64,000 nucleotides of DNA, taken from Granulibacter bethesdensis (GTDB lineage: Bacteria; Pseudomonadota; Alphaproteobacteria; Acetobacterales; Acetobacteraceae). Both the position numbers and the translations under genes were made by a program. Position 1 is the stretch's first letter; every line of letters begins with the position of its first letter. The notes below the pieces were generated by a model that was given only the letters and a program-made list of their open reading frames with translations, searched no databases and was not told the origin of the DNA. Positions 45,163-53,942 of the stretch are shown piece by piece. The stretch lies in NCBI RefSeq assembly GCF_001889545.1, contig NZ_CP018194.1, forward strand, positions 1,524,501 through 1,588,500, read 5' to 3'.

Positions 45163-45579
45163 TCAATCGTCGCGGTGAACTCGTTCCATGCGCTCATGCC
45201 GCTCCTGAGCTTCGAGCGACAGGGTGGCAATGGGACGGGCTTCCAGACGTTTCAGCCCGATCGGCTCGCCGGTTTCCTCGCAATAGCCGTAGGTACCGTT
45301 CTCGATCCGCTGCATCGCCTGATCAATCTTGGAGATCAGCTTTCTGGCCCGGTCCCGGGTGCGCAGCTCCAGGGCACGATCCGTCTCCACACTGGCACGA
45401 TCGGTAATATCCGCCTCATGGATGCCGCCTTCGGAAAGGCTTGCCAGTGTATCGTCGGCTTCCCGGAGCAGATCGGCCCGCCAACGTAACAATTTCTGTC
45501 GAAAATACTCAACATGAAGCGGGTTCATGAATTCTTCGGCCTCGGAAGGCCGATAGTCCGGTGGAAGCGTCACCATCAT
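45163..45579 (-). CDS. dksA: RNA polymerase-binding protein DksA
   Basis: 138 residues. The coiled-coil part has FRQKLLRWRADLLREADDTLASL and the tip Asp-x-x-Asp-x-Ala equivalent DITDRASVETD. The C-terminal finger GYCEETGEPIGLKRLEARPIATLSLEAQERHE keeps one Cys of the four zinc ligands, the form normal for alphaproteobacteria. It binds the secondary channel of RNA polymerase and supports the ppGpp response. Confidence 0.93.
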   Translation of the reverse strand: MMVTLPPDYRPSEAEEFMNPLHVEYFRQKLLRWRADLLREADDTLASLSEGGIHEADITDRASVETDRALELRTRDRARKLISKIDQAMQRIENGTYGYCEETGEPIGLKRLEARPIATLSLEAQERHERMERVHRDD

Positions 45580-45922
45580 TTCGCTGCATCCCTGCGTGGC
45601 GATTCGGCGGGCTTATACAGGGGGTTTACTCTCTCAACAAGAGCACCACGATTGCCCCTCCTTATTCACGCTTGGGAAACATTGCTGCCATATCAGAGTC
45701 GCTGTGGTGGTGATATTGTGTTTCGCCCGGAACCAACTCATCAGTCGCCTGAGACGGCGGCGAGCTTCTCCGTTTCCCAAAATCTGAGAATTCCGGTTTT
45801 CTGAGCTGGATATCGCCGCCGTCGCCCTCCCCATCCGCCATTGAGTATCCGCCTTATGCGACTCGTCGACTGACAGATGCGGTCGCTGGAAAGCAGACCC
45901 GGGAGGGATATATAGTGTTTTG
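45580..45922. other. Intergenic region between dksA and a glycosyltransferase gene
   Basis: 343 bases with short open frames on both strands but no ribosome sites or protein-like composition. It must contain the divergent promoters. I see no terminator or RNA gene in it. Confidence 0.5.
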
Positions 45923-46993
45923 ATGCATATCTTTTTTATCCAGCCTGCGGCCACTGATCCAACCGCCGGAGGACATCGCTACAACCGCGAACTGATAGAA
46001 GCCCTTCAACAACAAGGGCATTCAGTGACCGATATCACCCTGAAGGCCCGCTTTGTCCATGATGCCAGGGCGGCAGAAGAAGAAGCAAAACAGGTCTTTT
46101 CCACCCTGACGGCATCGTCCGGCCGGAACAGCCGCATCGTGATTGATGGCATGTCCCTGCCCGCTTTTCATCATCTGCCCCCCTCTGCCCTGCGTTGCCT
46201 GACGCCACTGATCCATCATCCCGGCGCTGCTGGTCAGCGCGGCGATTGTCCGGGGCCCGACGCAAATGTGCAGCAAGCGGAACAGACGGTTCTGTCAGCC
46301 GTCTCCCATGCCGTGGTGACACTTGAGCAGACACGCGACCGCCTGATCAGGGAATACGGGGTGGCGGATGCGCAGATCAGCGTCGTGGAAAGCGGCTTTG
46401 CCGCCTATGCCCCGGCTCCCGGCACACGCAACCGGGATAGCAGCAGCGCATGCGAAATTCTCTCTGTCGGCACGCTCGTCAAACGGAAAGGATATGATGT
46501 CCTGCTGAAAGCCCTCGCTCGGCTGACCGATCTCTCCTGGCACCTGACTATTACAGGGAATACACAGCGCGATCCGGCCTACGTCGAGGTGATCCGCGAA
46601 CAGGCGGAGCAGGCGGGCCTTTCCTCCCGCGTGACGCTGCTCTCCTGCCCCGGGCATGAGACTTTGCAGACATTATGGGATGCTGCTGATCTTTACGCCC
46701 AGGCATCGTGGTGGGATGGACCACTTTCGGCAGTCCTGCAATCTCTGCGGCGCGGCATTCCACTGGCCATTACAGCCTCGCAGGAAGCAGCAATGAGGCT
46801 GCCGCTGAATGCAGGTGCCCTTTGCGCCCCTGGTGATCATGAAACTTTGTCCAAAGTGCTACGGCGCCTGATCTTCGATGATTCACTCAGAAAATCCTAC
46901 GCCACAGCGGCCTGGAATTTCGGCGCCGGACTGCCAGGCTGGGATATGCAGGCACAGACCTTTATCCATGCGCTGCCGCCGACAGGCTTTTGA
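45923..46993 (+). CDS. Glycosyltransferase, family 4 type
   Basis: 356 residues from ATG 45923. The N-terminal Rossmann domain includes PTAGGHRYNRELIEALQQQGH. The C-terminal domain has ILSVGTLVKRKGYDVLLKALARL, the YVEVIREQAEQAGLSSRVTLL region and DLYAQASWWDGPLSAVLQSLRRGIPLA, the GT4 nucleotide-sugar site. It is probably a cytoplasmic enzyme of glycan or glycolipid synthesis; acceptor and sugar are unknown. GGGAGG lies rather far (17 bases) upstream. It is isolated from other glycan genes. Confidence 0.85.
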   Translation: MHIFFIQPAATDPTAGGHRYNRELIEALQQQGHSVTDITLKARFVHDARAAEEEAKQVFSTLTASSGRNSRIVIDGMSLPAFHHLPPSALRCLTPLIHHPGAAGQRGDCPGPDANVQQAEQTVLSAVSHAVVTLEQTRDRLIREYGVADAQISVVESGFAAYAPAPGTRNRDSSSACEILSVGTLVKRKGYDVLLKALARLTDLSWHLTITGNTQRDPAYVEVIREQAEQAGLSSRVTLLSCPGHETLQTLWDAADLYAQASWWDGPLSAVLQSLRRGIPLAITASQEAAMRLPLNAGALCAPGDHETLSKVLRRLIFDDSLRKSYATAAWNFGAGLPGWDMQAQTFIHALPPTGF

Positions 46994-47016
46994 TTGAACC
47001 CATTCCTTTCAATGTA

Positions 47017-47045
47017 AAAAGGGCGCCCGCAAAAGGCGCCCTTTT
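47017..47045. terminator. Bidirectional intrinsic terminator
   Basis: AAAAGGGCGCC / GGCGCCCTTTT arms between two convergent genes. Confidence 0.85.
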
Positions 47046-47083
47046 CATCTGCGATCCGGATTAACCGGAATCGGTGAGATCGC

Positions 47084-48259
47084 TCAGTTCAGCGTCTCGG
47101 GATCGGAGGTTTCGAGAACATCCAGCAGATCGCTGTCCTTCTTCGAATCCTCGGCAGGTCTGGACGGCTTACGACCGCGACGCGGCTTGGCCGGTGAGGT
47201 ATCCTCGGCCTGCGTTACCGGAACTTCCGTGCGCCGGGTCTTACGCGGAGCGCGACGCACGGGAGTCAGCAGTTCGTCCCGGGTTCCCTCAACAACTGAA
47301 GCCGCACGCGTGCGGCGCGGCTTCACCGCAGTGGTAAGACTACGGGCTGTAACGCGCGGTGTACGGGTCGTCGCGGTTGCAGCCTTGGTCGCACGCGGCG
47401 TGCGCGTGGTCGGGGTTTTTGCGGCCGGTGCCTTTACGGTACGCGGCTTGCGGGTGGGAGTTGCTTTCACCGTACGGGCGCTTGCCGCCTTTGTCGTACG
47501 GGCCGGTGTGGCAGCACGGCGCGTAGCTGCCGTGGCGCGGGCGGCAGTCGCACGGGGTTTGGTTGCACGGGTCGCTGGTGCTGCCTTCGCCGCACGCACA
47601 GTCGTCCGCGTGGCGGCTGCACGCGTTGACGTCGCCCGCTTCGCAGCAGGGGCTTTTTTCACGGCAGAGGTAGCGCGGGTTGTCCTGGTGCGCGTTGTTT
47701 TTGCACGCGCTGACGTGGCGCGTGGCGTAACAGCACGTGTCTTCTTCGTGCCCGCCACTGTACGGCGGCTGGCCGTTGCGGTTTTGGCGGCAGGCTTACG
47801 CGCGGTGGCACGGGTTGCTGTCGTTCTGGTGGCGGTGACGCGCTTGGTGGCAGGTGTGCGCTTGGTAGCTGTGGCCCGCTTTGTCGTGGTCCTGGCTGTT
47901 GTTGCCCGGGTTGCAGGCTTACGTGTCGTTGTCTTGCCGGTCGCCGCACGGGTCGCCTTCACCGGCGTGGCACGGGTTGCCGTTTTCCGGACAGGTGAAG
48001 TCCGGGTCTTGGTGGCAGCTACTCTCGTAGACGGTTTTTTGGAGGTGGCTTTGGTCGCGGTCTTTGTCGCCGTCTTTTTGGCAGCGGTACTCCGCGTCGC
48101 TGTTTTGGCAGCTCCCTTCTTGGGGGTGGTAACCGCAGCGCCCCGGCGTGCGGTCGTGCTGCGCCGCGTCGTTACAGCCGCACTACTACGGCGGGTCGTT
48201 GAGCGCACGGCCATAGGTTGGGCACGTGGCGTTCCATTATGATCGTTATCATTACTCAC
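47084..48259 (-). CDS. Histone H1-like, Ala/Lys/Arg/Thr-rich basic protein
   Basis: 391 residues from GTG 48259, which has GGGGAG nine bases upstream. Nearly the whole protein is built from short degenerate units of the type A-T-K/R-T with K and R evenly spread (for example KKTATKTATKATSKKPSTRV), interrupted by Pro. The last 70 residues are more mixed and end acidic (SKKDSDLLDVLETSDPETLN). This matches bacterial histone H1-like or AlgP-like nucleoid proteins that bind DNA through an unstructured basic tail. The low-complexity part may vary in length between strains. A long open frame on the other strand is an artefact of this composition. Confidence 0.75.
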   Translation of the reverse strand: MSNDNDHNGTPRAQPMAVRSTTRRSSAAVTTRRSTTARRGAAVTTPKKGAAKTATRSTAAKKTATKTATKATSKKPSTRVAATKTRTSPVRKTATRATPVKATRAATGKTTTRKPATRATTARTTTKRATATKRTPATKRVTATRTTATRATARKPAAKTATASRRTVAGTKKTRAVTPRATSARAKTTRTRTTRATSAVKKAPAAKRATSTRAAATRTTVRAAKAAPATRATKPRATAARATAATRRAATPARTTKAASARTVKATPTRKPRTVKAPAAKTPTTRTPRATKAATATTRTPRVTARSLTTAVKPRRTRAASVVEGTRDELLTPVRRAPRKTRRTEVPVTQAEDTSPAKPRRGRKPSRPAEDSKKDSDLLDVLETSDPETLN

Positions 48260-48928
48260 CTGAGGAACTCCCCTTTCGGCCGGACCATTGGCCGGAAAAA
48301 TCATGCTGATCATGTAGTCTTATACGCGTATCGAACCCGGAGGCCGGAAAATTGAAGCTGTGCTGATCAAGCCCCTGTCTGTCAGCCAAGCCTGCTACAT
48401 TCCGGTTGCGTGTCAGGCTTGGGCGCAGTGCATGAAGCGCCTTTCTAACCTGCCATGCCTTTTCTGCCTCTTACCGTTTCCCATGCTGACCGGCTTTCAT
48501 GACGGATCCATCAAAAATGACGGTATCACCTGAGATAACATGTTTCTTCTTGAAATGCCCTGCCCTGGCCCGGCAGCCGCCAGAACCAACGCAAGACAGG
48601 TTCGACAGCGAGTTGCGATTCGGATGAATCGCTCGTCAAGCATTTCTCTTCGCTCTTTCGAGCCGATCCTGTCAATAAAAACAACTCACCGCCAGTTCAG
48701 TTCCGCAATGTGCAAAAAGGCTTTTCTTTCTTCGTTTTGCTTTTTTGCAGTCTTTATAAAAGGAAATCCGATTCAGCCCTTTTCCGGCAGATAAAATCCT
48801 TTCATGAACAGCCCATACAGTAACACCCCCAGGATAACAGCAACCTGACAGCCGATATGCGGACAGTTGTATGCTCTGTCCTTTCATGCACAATTTCATC
48901 CAATATCAATCTGGACTAAAAGAAGCGC
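48260..48928. other. Gene-poor stretch, 669 bp
   Basis: No gene with a ribosome site and protein-like composition is visible on either strand. The part 48690-48790 is AT-rich. A hydrophobic minus-strand reading frame at about 48790-48880 lacks a start codon and is discussed among the rejected items. Promoters for both flanking genes must be here. Confidence 0.45.
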
Positions 48929-49459
48929 ATGAGCGCAAAGCCGGAAGACACGCAACCGACACAGGCCGCCTCCAAACGACTGCTGAAGGTCATTCTGGAG
49001 GGAGAAGCCCTGACCAGACTCTCTCCTTTACAGGAGATGGACCGGGCTCAGGCTGTCGCCGATCTGGAAGCCGAAAACGTGTTTTCACTTGAACGCCCGC
49101 TGCCCGGTATGGCGCCCGTCAGTGAACAAGGCCCCTATATGCTTCATCTGTCCATTCAGGAAGGACGCCTGATCTTCGATATCCGTCGACAGGATGATAC
49201 CTTTCTGACCGTGCTGGCACTTGCTCTGGGACCGTTCCGAAGGCTTATCAAGGACTATCATCTGCTGGTCGACAGCTATGCAAAAGCTGTGCAGGAAGCC
49301 AGGGAAGCGCGCATTCAGGCGATTGATATGGGTCGTCGCGGCCTGCACAATGAGGGGGCCGAGTTGATGCGCCACCGCCTGAATGGCAAGGTTTCGATCG
49401 ACTTTGAAACGGCCCGCCGGTTATTCACATTGGTATGCGTGCTGCATCAGCGCATCTGA
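48929..49459 (+). CDS. UPF0262 family protein
   Basis: 176 residues. GPYMLHLSIQEGRLIFDIRRQDD, LGPFRRLIKDYHLLVDSYAKAV, IQAIDMGRRGLHNEGAELMRHRL and the end FETARRLFTLVCVLHQRI follow the UPF0262 consensus closely. The family is restricted mostly to alphaproteobacteria and has no known function. It lies 80 bp upstream of mtnA on the same strand. Confidence 0.88.
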   Translation: MSAKPEDTQPTQAASKRLLKVILEGEALTRLSPLQEMDRAQAVADLEAENVFSLERPLPGMAPVSEQGPYMLHLSIQEGRLIFDIRRQDDTFLTVLALALGPFRRLIKDYHLLVDSYAKAVQEAREARIQAIDMGRRGLHNEGAELMRHRLNGKVSIDFETARRLFTLVCVLHQRI

Positions 49460-49538
49460 AGAATAGAGTAAGGCGTTAACCCGCAGCACGCCCCGCTACG
49501 CTGCACCGATCACTGCACTGTATTTCGAGGAACCGCAC

Positions 49539-50627
49539 ATGAAGATTGATGGCACGCCTTACCGCAGCGTGTGGGTCGATGACGATGGATGGAGCGTCCG
49601 TATTATTGATCAGACCAAACTGCCCTGGAGCGTTGATCTGCTGCGGCTGTCGCGGCTGGATCAGGTTACTCACGCGATCCGGTCCATGCAGGTGCGGGGC
49701 GCACCGCTGATTGGAGCGGTTGCTGCGTACGGACTGTGCCTTGCGCTGCGCGACAATACCACCACCGACGGGATGGAGCGGGCTGCGGCCCTGCTGGTGG
49801 AAACACGCCCCACCGCCGTTAACCTGCGCTGGGCCATTGATCGTATGCTGGCCCGGCTGCTCACAACCTCAGAAGCCGATCGCGTCACCATCGCCTATGA
49901 TGAGGCTGCCGCCATTGCCGATGAAGATGCAAGCCAGAACGAGGCTATCGGCAGGCATGGTCTGGAACTGATCCGCGATCGTGTCCGTCCCGGACAACCC
50001 GTCAACATCCTGACGCACTGCAATGCCGGCTGGCTCGCCACTGTCGATTGGGGAACCGCTCTCGCGCCCATCTACATGGCGCATGAGGAAGGCATCGACG
50101 TGCATGTATGGGTCGATGAAACCCGTCCCCGTAATCAGGGAGCGCTACTGACCGCTTTTGAACTCGGCAAACACGGTGTTCCCTACACGCTGATCTGCGA
50201 TAATGCCGGCGGCCATCTGATGCAGCATGGCAAGGTTGATCTGTGCATCACCGGCGCTGACCGCGTCACACGTAACGGCGATGCCGCCAACAAGATCGGC
50301 ACGTATCTGAAAGCACTGGCTGCAAAAGATAATGGCGTACCCTTCTGGGTGGCATTGCCTTCCTCCACGCTTGACTGGTCGATCCGCGATGGCGTGAAGG
50401 AAATTGAGATCGAGGAACGTTCCGCTACAGAGGTCACAACCATGAGTGGTCGCGCCATGGATGGCAGTGTCATGACCGTACGCATTACGCCGAAAGACAG
50501 CCCGGCCGCCAACCCCGCTTTCGATGTGACTCCGGCCCGGCTGCTGAGCGGATTGATCACTGAACGCGGGCGCTGCGAGGCATCCGAAGAAGGGTTGCTC
50601 GGCCTGTATCCGGAATATCGGGTCTGA
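49539..50627 (+). CDS. mtnA: Methylthioribose-1-phosphate isomerase
   Basis: 362 residues. VRGAPLIGAVAAYGLCLAL, the NILTHCNAGWLATVDWGTAL motif with the catalytic Cys, VWVDETRPRNQGA, and TGADRVTRNGDAANKIGTY with the catalytic Asp are all present. It isomerises MTR-1-P to MTRu-1-P in the methionine salvage pathway. Its last base overlaps the first of the DUF2272 gene (TGATG), so the two are coupled. Confidence 0.94.
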   Translation: MKIDGTPYRSVWVDDDGWSVRIIDQTKLPWSVDLLRLSRLDQVTHAIRSMQVRGAPLIGAVAAYGLCLALRDNTTTDGMERAAALLVETRPTAVNLRWAIDRMLARLLTTSEADRVTIAYDEAAAIADEDASQNEAIGRHGLELIRDRVRPGQPVNILTHCNAGWLATVDWGTALAPIYMAHEEGIDVHVWVDETRPRNQGALLTAFELGKHGVPYTLICDNAGGHLMQHGKVDLCITGADRVTRNGDAANKIGTYLKALAAKDNGVPFWVALPSSTLDWSIRDGVKEIEIEERSATEVTTMSGRAMDGSVMTVRITPKDSPAANPAFDVTPARLLSGLITERGRCEASEEGLLGLYPEYRV

Positions 50628-51478
50628 TGCGCGCCCCTGCCGGAGCCACCGCTGTCGCATGTCTCCTGATGCTGACAGCCTGCTCGTCTTCCAGATCAGG
50701 CTCTGGCGGAGCAGCAGGTTCATCGGGGACAGGGGCATATACGGCCACCAATGAAGCGCATGTACCCGATTTCGCACGTATGCATTTCGCTCCGTTCAAC
50801 CGTGCCGATGCAATTGGTCTGGCCTCAGCAGAATGGCGTGCGTTCGGCAGTGAAGTTCATGATGAACCGCCAGGCGAGAATCCTGATATGCCGCCCATAC
50901 TGCGACCGGACCGGCAGCCCGGATTATGGGAGAAAGTCGGACTGTTCTGGTGGCTTGGGCAGGATGCCGATACCACCGAAAGTCTTTGGTCAGGGGCCTA
51001 TACCAGCACAGGGACGCCGCTGCCCGACAAGGATATTCATCCCTGGTCGGCGGCGTTCATTTCCTATGTCATGCGTATTGCCGGGGCAGGTGCACGGTTT
51101 CCGTATTCTGCCTCTCATTCCACCTATATCAATATCGCCAAACAGATGGCGACAGGCGCGCAAAGCGGTTACGCCGTGATTGCCGAACGGCCGGGAGAAT
51201 ACGCACCGGTTCCCGGCGATCTGATCTGCACAGGGCGCGGTAAGGCAGAGCATCTGACTTATGATTCTCTCCCGACAGGCGGCTTCCCCAGCCATTGCGA
51301 CATCATTGTCGCTTCCCGTCCCGGAGAACTCTCTGTTATCGGCGGGAATGTCGCCTATTCCGTGTCCATGAAACACGTGCCGACAACACCCTCCGGCATG
51401 ATTGCCACACCGGACGGGCAGTCGGTTGACCCACGTTATCCATGGTTCGTCGTACTGCGCGTGACCTATGATCAATAA
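50627..51478 (+). CDS. DUF2272 lipoprotein
   Basis: 283 residues. The N-terminus AGATAVACLLMLTACSS has a lipobox (LTAC, Cys near 19) and a Gly/Ser linker. The body has GLASAEWRAFGSEVHD, HPWSAAFISYVMRIAGAGARFPYSASHSTYI and VPGDLICTGRG with SHCDIIVA, the DUF2272 pattern, which resembles NlpC/P60-like or CHAP-like folds. A cell-wall-related role is possible but unproven. Confidence 0.8.
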   Translation: MRAPAGATAVACLLMLTACSSSRSGSGGAAGSSGTGAYTATNEAHVPDFARMHFAPFNRADAIGLASAEWRAFGSEVHDEPPGENPDMPPILRPDRQPGLWEKVGLFWWLGQDADTTESLWSGAYTSTGTPLPDKDIHPWSAAFISYVMRIAGAGARFPYSASHSTYINIAKQMATGAQSGYAVIAERPGEYAPVPGDLICTGRGKAEHLTYDSLPTGGFPSHCDIIVASRPGELSVIGGNVAYSVSMKHVPTTPSGMIATPDGQSVDPRYPWFVVLRVTYDQ

Positions 51479-51488
51479 AGCCTGATCA

Positions 51489-51518
51489 GCGGGCGGGGGA
51501 TCCCTCCCCGCCCGTTTT
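51489..51518 (+). terminator. Intrinsic terminator
   Basis: CGGGCGGGGGA / TCCCCGCCCG hairpin followed by TTTTC, between convergent genes. Confidence 0.75.
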
Positions 51519-51522
51519 CACA

Positions 51523-51933
51523 TTAACGCTGCTGCCAGGGCAGACCTTCCGCTTTCCATCCGGCGGCAACGCCACGATGGCCATTTGCATCGACCGGGCC
51601 TTCAAATCCTTCCGCTATATTATAGACATGCTCGTAACCGGCCTCCCGTGCAGCAATGGCAGCCGCCATGCTGCGGGCGCCGCTGCGGCACAGAAAATAA
51701 ATGTGATGCTTCGGCATTAATCCTGCCTGACGCAGCTCATCGACGAAACGTGGATTGACCTGCATCTGCGGATGGACCTGCCAGCTGATCAGGACCGGTT
51801 TCTGCTGGACAGAGGAAAGATCGGGGATGCCGACAAACACCCATTCCACATCCGTACGCACATCCACCAGCCGTGCTTCCGGATCGGTTTTCAGGGCCGA
51901 CCAGGCATCCACAACCGGGACGTTATCCACCAT
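51523..51933 (-). CDS. Rhodanese-like domain protein
   Basis: 136 residues from ATG 51933 with AGGAGA five bases upstream (the longer frame contains this site). One rhodanese domain: RLVDVRTDVEWVFVGIPDL, the active-site loop HIYFLCRSGARSMAAA with the catalytic Cys near residue 84, and EHVYNIAEGFEGPVDANGHRG. It transfers sulfur from a persulfide. It lies divergent to cysK, which suggests but does not prove a link to sulfur metabolism. Confidence 0.88.
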   Translation of the reverse strand: MVDNVPVVDAWSALKTDPEARLVDVRTDVEWVFVGIPDLSSVQQKPVLISWQVHPQMQVNPRFVDELRQAGLMPKHHIYFLCRSGARSMAAAIAAREAGYEHVYNIAEGFEGPVDANGHRGVAAGWKAEGLPWQQR

Positions 51934-52117
51934 GACTATCTCCTCCATGCCGTTAATTCCAGATCACCATCGGGAATTAACCTGATATGCGTTGTATCAC
52001 GATGCTTTTTATCAGCTCTTTCTATAGGTATGAATCCGCTGTTGTAAAAGATGTCCGGCATGGGGCCATAAAATTGGGCCTTATGAAGGAACACCCCGCT
52101 TCAGGAGAGTTTCGCTG

Positions 52118-53137
52118 ATGAGCATACGCTCTGCCTTTGCCGCCCCGCCCGTTGCCGCATCGATGCTTCAGGCGATCGGCAACACACCGCTGATCCGTCT
52201 GAACAGGGCATCGGACGCAACCGGCTGTGAAATCCTTGGCAAGGCTGAGTTCATGAATCCCGGCGGCTCTGTCAAGGATCGTGCCGCTCTGGCCATTATT
52301 CTGGATGCGGAAAAGCGCGGCCTGCTGACCCCGGGTCAGGATGGAATCATCGTCGAGGGAACGGCAGGCAATACCGGCATTGGCCTGACCCTGGTCGGGC
52401 AGGCGCGCGGATATCGTAGTGTGATCGTGATGCCGGAAACGCAGAGTCAGGAGAAAATCGACTATCTGCGCATGATCGGGGCCGATCTTCGTCTGGTTCC
52501 GGCCAAACCTTTCCGTGATCCCGGCAATTACGTGCATGTTTCCCGTCGTCTGGCCGAAGAAAACGGTTGGGTCTGGGCCAATCAGTTCGACAATCTGGCC
52601 AATCGGGAAGGCCATCGTGAAACCACGGGCCGCGAGATCTGGGAACAGACGGGTGGCAAGGTGGATGCCTTCACCTGCTCTTGCGGCACAGGGGGAACGC
52701 TGGCCGGTGTTGCCCTTGCGCTCAAGGCGTTCAACCCGTCCGTGCGCATCACATTGGCTGATCCGCATGGCAGCGGGCTTTATGGCTGGGTGACCTCCAA
52801 CGATCTCTCGGTCGAAGGCAGTTCCGTCACTGAAGGAATCGGCCAGTCTCGCGTCACCGCCAATCTGGAGGGCGTGCAGATCGACGATGCAGTCCGCATC
52901 AGCGATAGCGATGCGCTGCGACAGGTTTATGATCTGCTGCGGGAGGAAGGGCTGTCTATCGGCGGCTCGGCCGGTCTGAATGTCGCCGCCGCGATCGAAG
53001 TTGCAAAGCGCCTCGGGCCGGGACACACCATCGTTACGATTCTTTGTGATGGTGGCGCGCGCTATCAGTCGAAACTGTTCAACCCGGCTTTCCTGACGGA
53101 AAAGAACCTGCCGGTCCCGGAATGGCTTGCGTCATAA
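52118..53137 (+). CDS. cysK: Cysteine synthase A family (O-acetylserine sulfhydrylase)
   Basis: 339 residues of a PLP fold type II enzyme: IGNTPLIRLNRAS, the PLP lysine in FMNPGGSVKDRAAL, EGTAGNTGIGL, and the phosphate-binding SCGTGGTLAGVA. It forms cysteine from O-acetylserine and sulfide. The variant GTAGNTGI for the substrate loop is shared with a group of CysK-like proteins, so a neighbouring activity cannot be ruled out. CAGGAGAG precedes the start. A terminator follows. Confidence 0.88.
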   Translation: MSIRSAFAAPPVAASMLQAIGNTPLIRLNRASDATGCEILGKAEFMNPGGSVKDRAALAIILDAEKRGLLTPGQDGIIVEGTAGNTGIGLTLVGQARGYRSVIVMPETQSQEKIDYLRMIGADLRLVPAKPFRDPGNYVHVSRRLAEENGWVWANQFDNLANREGHRETTGREIWEQTGGKVDAFTCSCGTGGTLAGVALALKAFNPSVRITLADPHGSGLYGWVTSNDLSVEGSSVTEGIGQSRVTANLEGVQIDDAVRISDSDALRQVYDLLREEGLSIGGSAGLNVAAAIEVAKRLGPGHTIVTILCDGGARYQSKLFNPAFLTEKNLPVPEWLAS

Positions 53138-53174
53138 TCACCTGCTTTCACGACTCAAAACAGGCTGATCCAAC

Positions 53175-53210
53175 AACCGCCCGGCAAGGTTTCCTGCCGG
53201 GCGGTTTTCT
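53175..53210 (+). terminator. Intrinsic terminator of cysK
   Basis: AACCGCCCGGCA / TGCCGGGCGGTT arms, then TTTTCTG. It lies between convergent genes. Confidence 0.85.
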
Positions 53211-53216
53211 GTTGTT

Positions 53217-53762
53217 TCAGGGCTGGGCTGGTTTCGGCGGGTTTACCTTGAGGCCGGGGGCCGGCGGCAGCTCCGTCCGCTTCATGACCATCGTGCGCAG
53301 GCTGGCATCACCCGGATCCTGCAACTTCAGAATTTCGCCATCTGCCGACGGAATGAAGGTAAATTCATCATCCAGCTTGTCGGCATGAAGCTGATACGCT
53401 CCGTTTTCCAACGTCCACGGTCCCAGACTATGGGTGACATGATCCACGGTCCTGTCACTCCCATCGCCTTTGTAAATCTGTTCCAGACGATACCAGGCCG
53501 GGCTGCCATCCGTGTGACGCATCAGGGTCAACACAAGGGTCTGCGTTTTGCAGACGGCGGTACAGGCGGTCGTGCCACTCCAGCGGCCAATCGGTTCAAC
53601 CGGCAGTGGTTTTCCGTCCGGGCCTTTTTTGTTCAGCAATAAAGGCGGAGGAGGAGCGTTCCGATGCTCCTGAATTTTCACATAAGCAAATCCCGCGCCC
53701 AGAATTACCAGAGGAGGAACGGCAATACGCAACACGCGTCGCCAGTCGATTTTGATCGTCAT
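53217..53762 (-). CDS. NlpE-like N-terminal domain membrane protein
   Basis: 181 residues from ATG 53762. One N-terminal membrane helix (VLRIAVPPLVILGAGFAYV) is followed by a Pro-rich linker and a domain with GRWSGTTACTAVCKTQTLVLTLMRHTDG, where the CxxxC matches the NlpE pattern G-x-L-P-C-A-D-C. NlpE proteins are usually outer-membrane lipoproteins sensing copper or surface contact; here a lipobox is absent and the protein is likely anchored in the inner membrane. It converges on cysK. Confidence 0.65.
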   Translation of the reverse strand: MTIKIDWRRVLRIAVPPLVILGAGFAYVKIQEHRNAPPPPLLLNKKGPDGKPLPVEPIGRWSGTTACTAVCKTQTLVLTLMRHTDGSPAWYRLEQIYKGDGSDRTVDHVTHSLGPWTLENGAYQLHADKLDDEFTFIPSADGEILKLQDPGDASLRTMVMKRTELPPAPGLKVNPPKPAQP

Positions 53763-53942
53763 GAACACATAGCCTCAATAAACACGGAACGCTCTACGTT
53801 CCTGACTGCTTAACAAGCACAGGGCATGACGTCACGCCCCTGCCCAGCAATCCCATATCGGCGCTTTATGCGTTGATCGGCTTCCCCGACGAGGGCCGAT
53901 GCGCTACGCCTAAGCTCGATTTCCGACAAGCGGAGCGAAGCC

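Noticed and set aside
47187-48242. 351-codon open frame on the plus strand opposite the histone-like gene
   Set aside because: It consists almost only of Val, Ala and Arg, a mirror of the Ala/Thr/Lys/Arg codons on the other strand; no ribosome site and no domain.
48785-48885. Minus-strand hydrophobic reading frame (GCQVAVILGVLLYGLFMKGF region)
   Set aside because: It resembles a small membrane protein, but a stop lies just upstream and no ATG, GTG or TTG precedes the hydrophobic part, so no translation can be supported.
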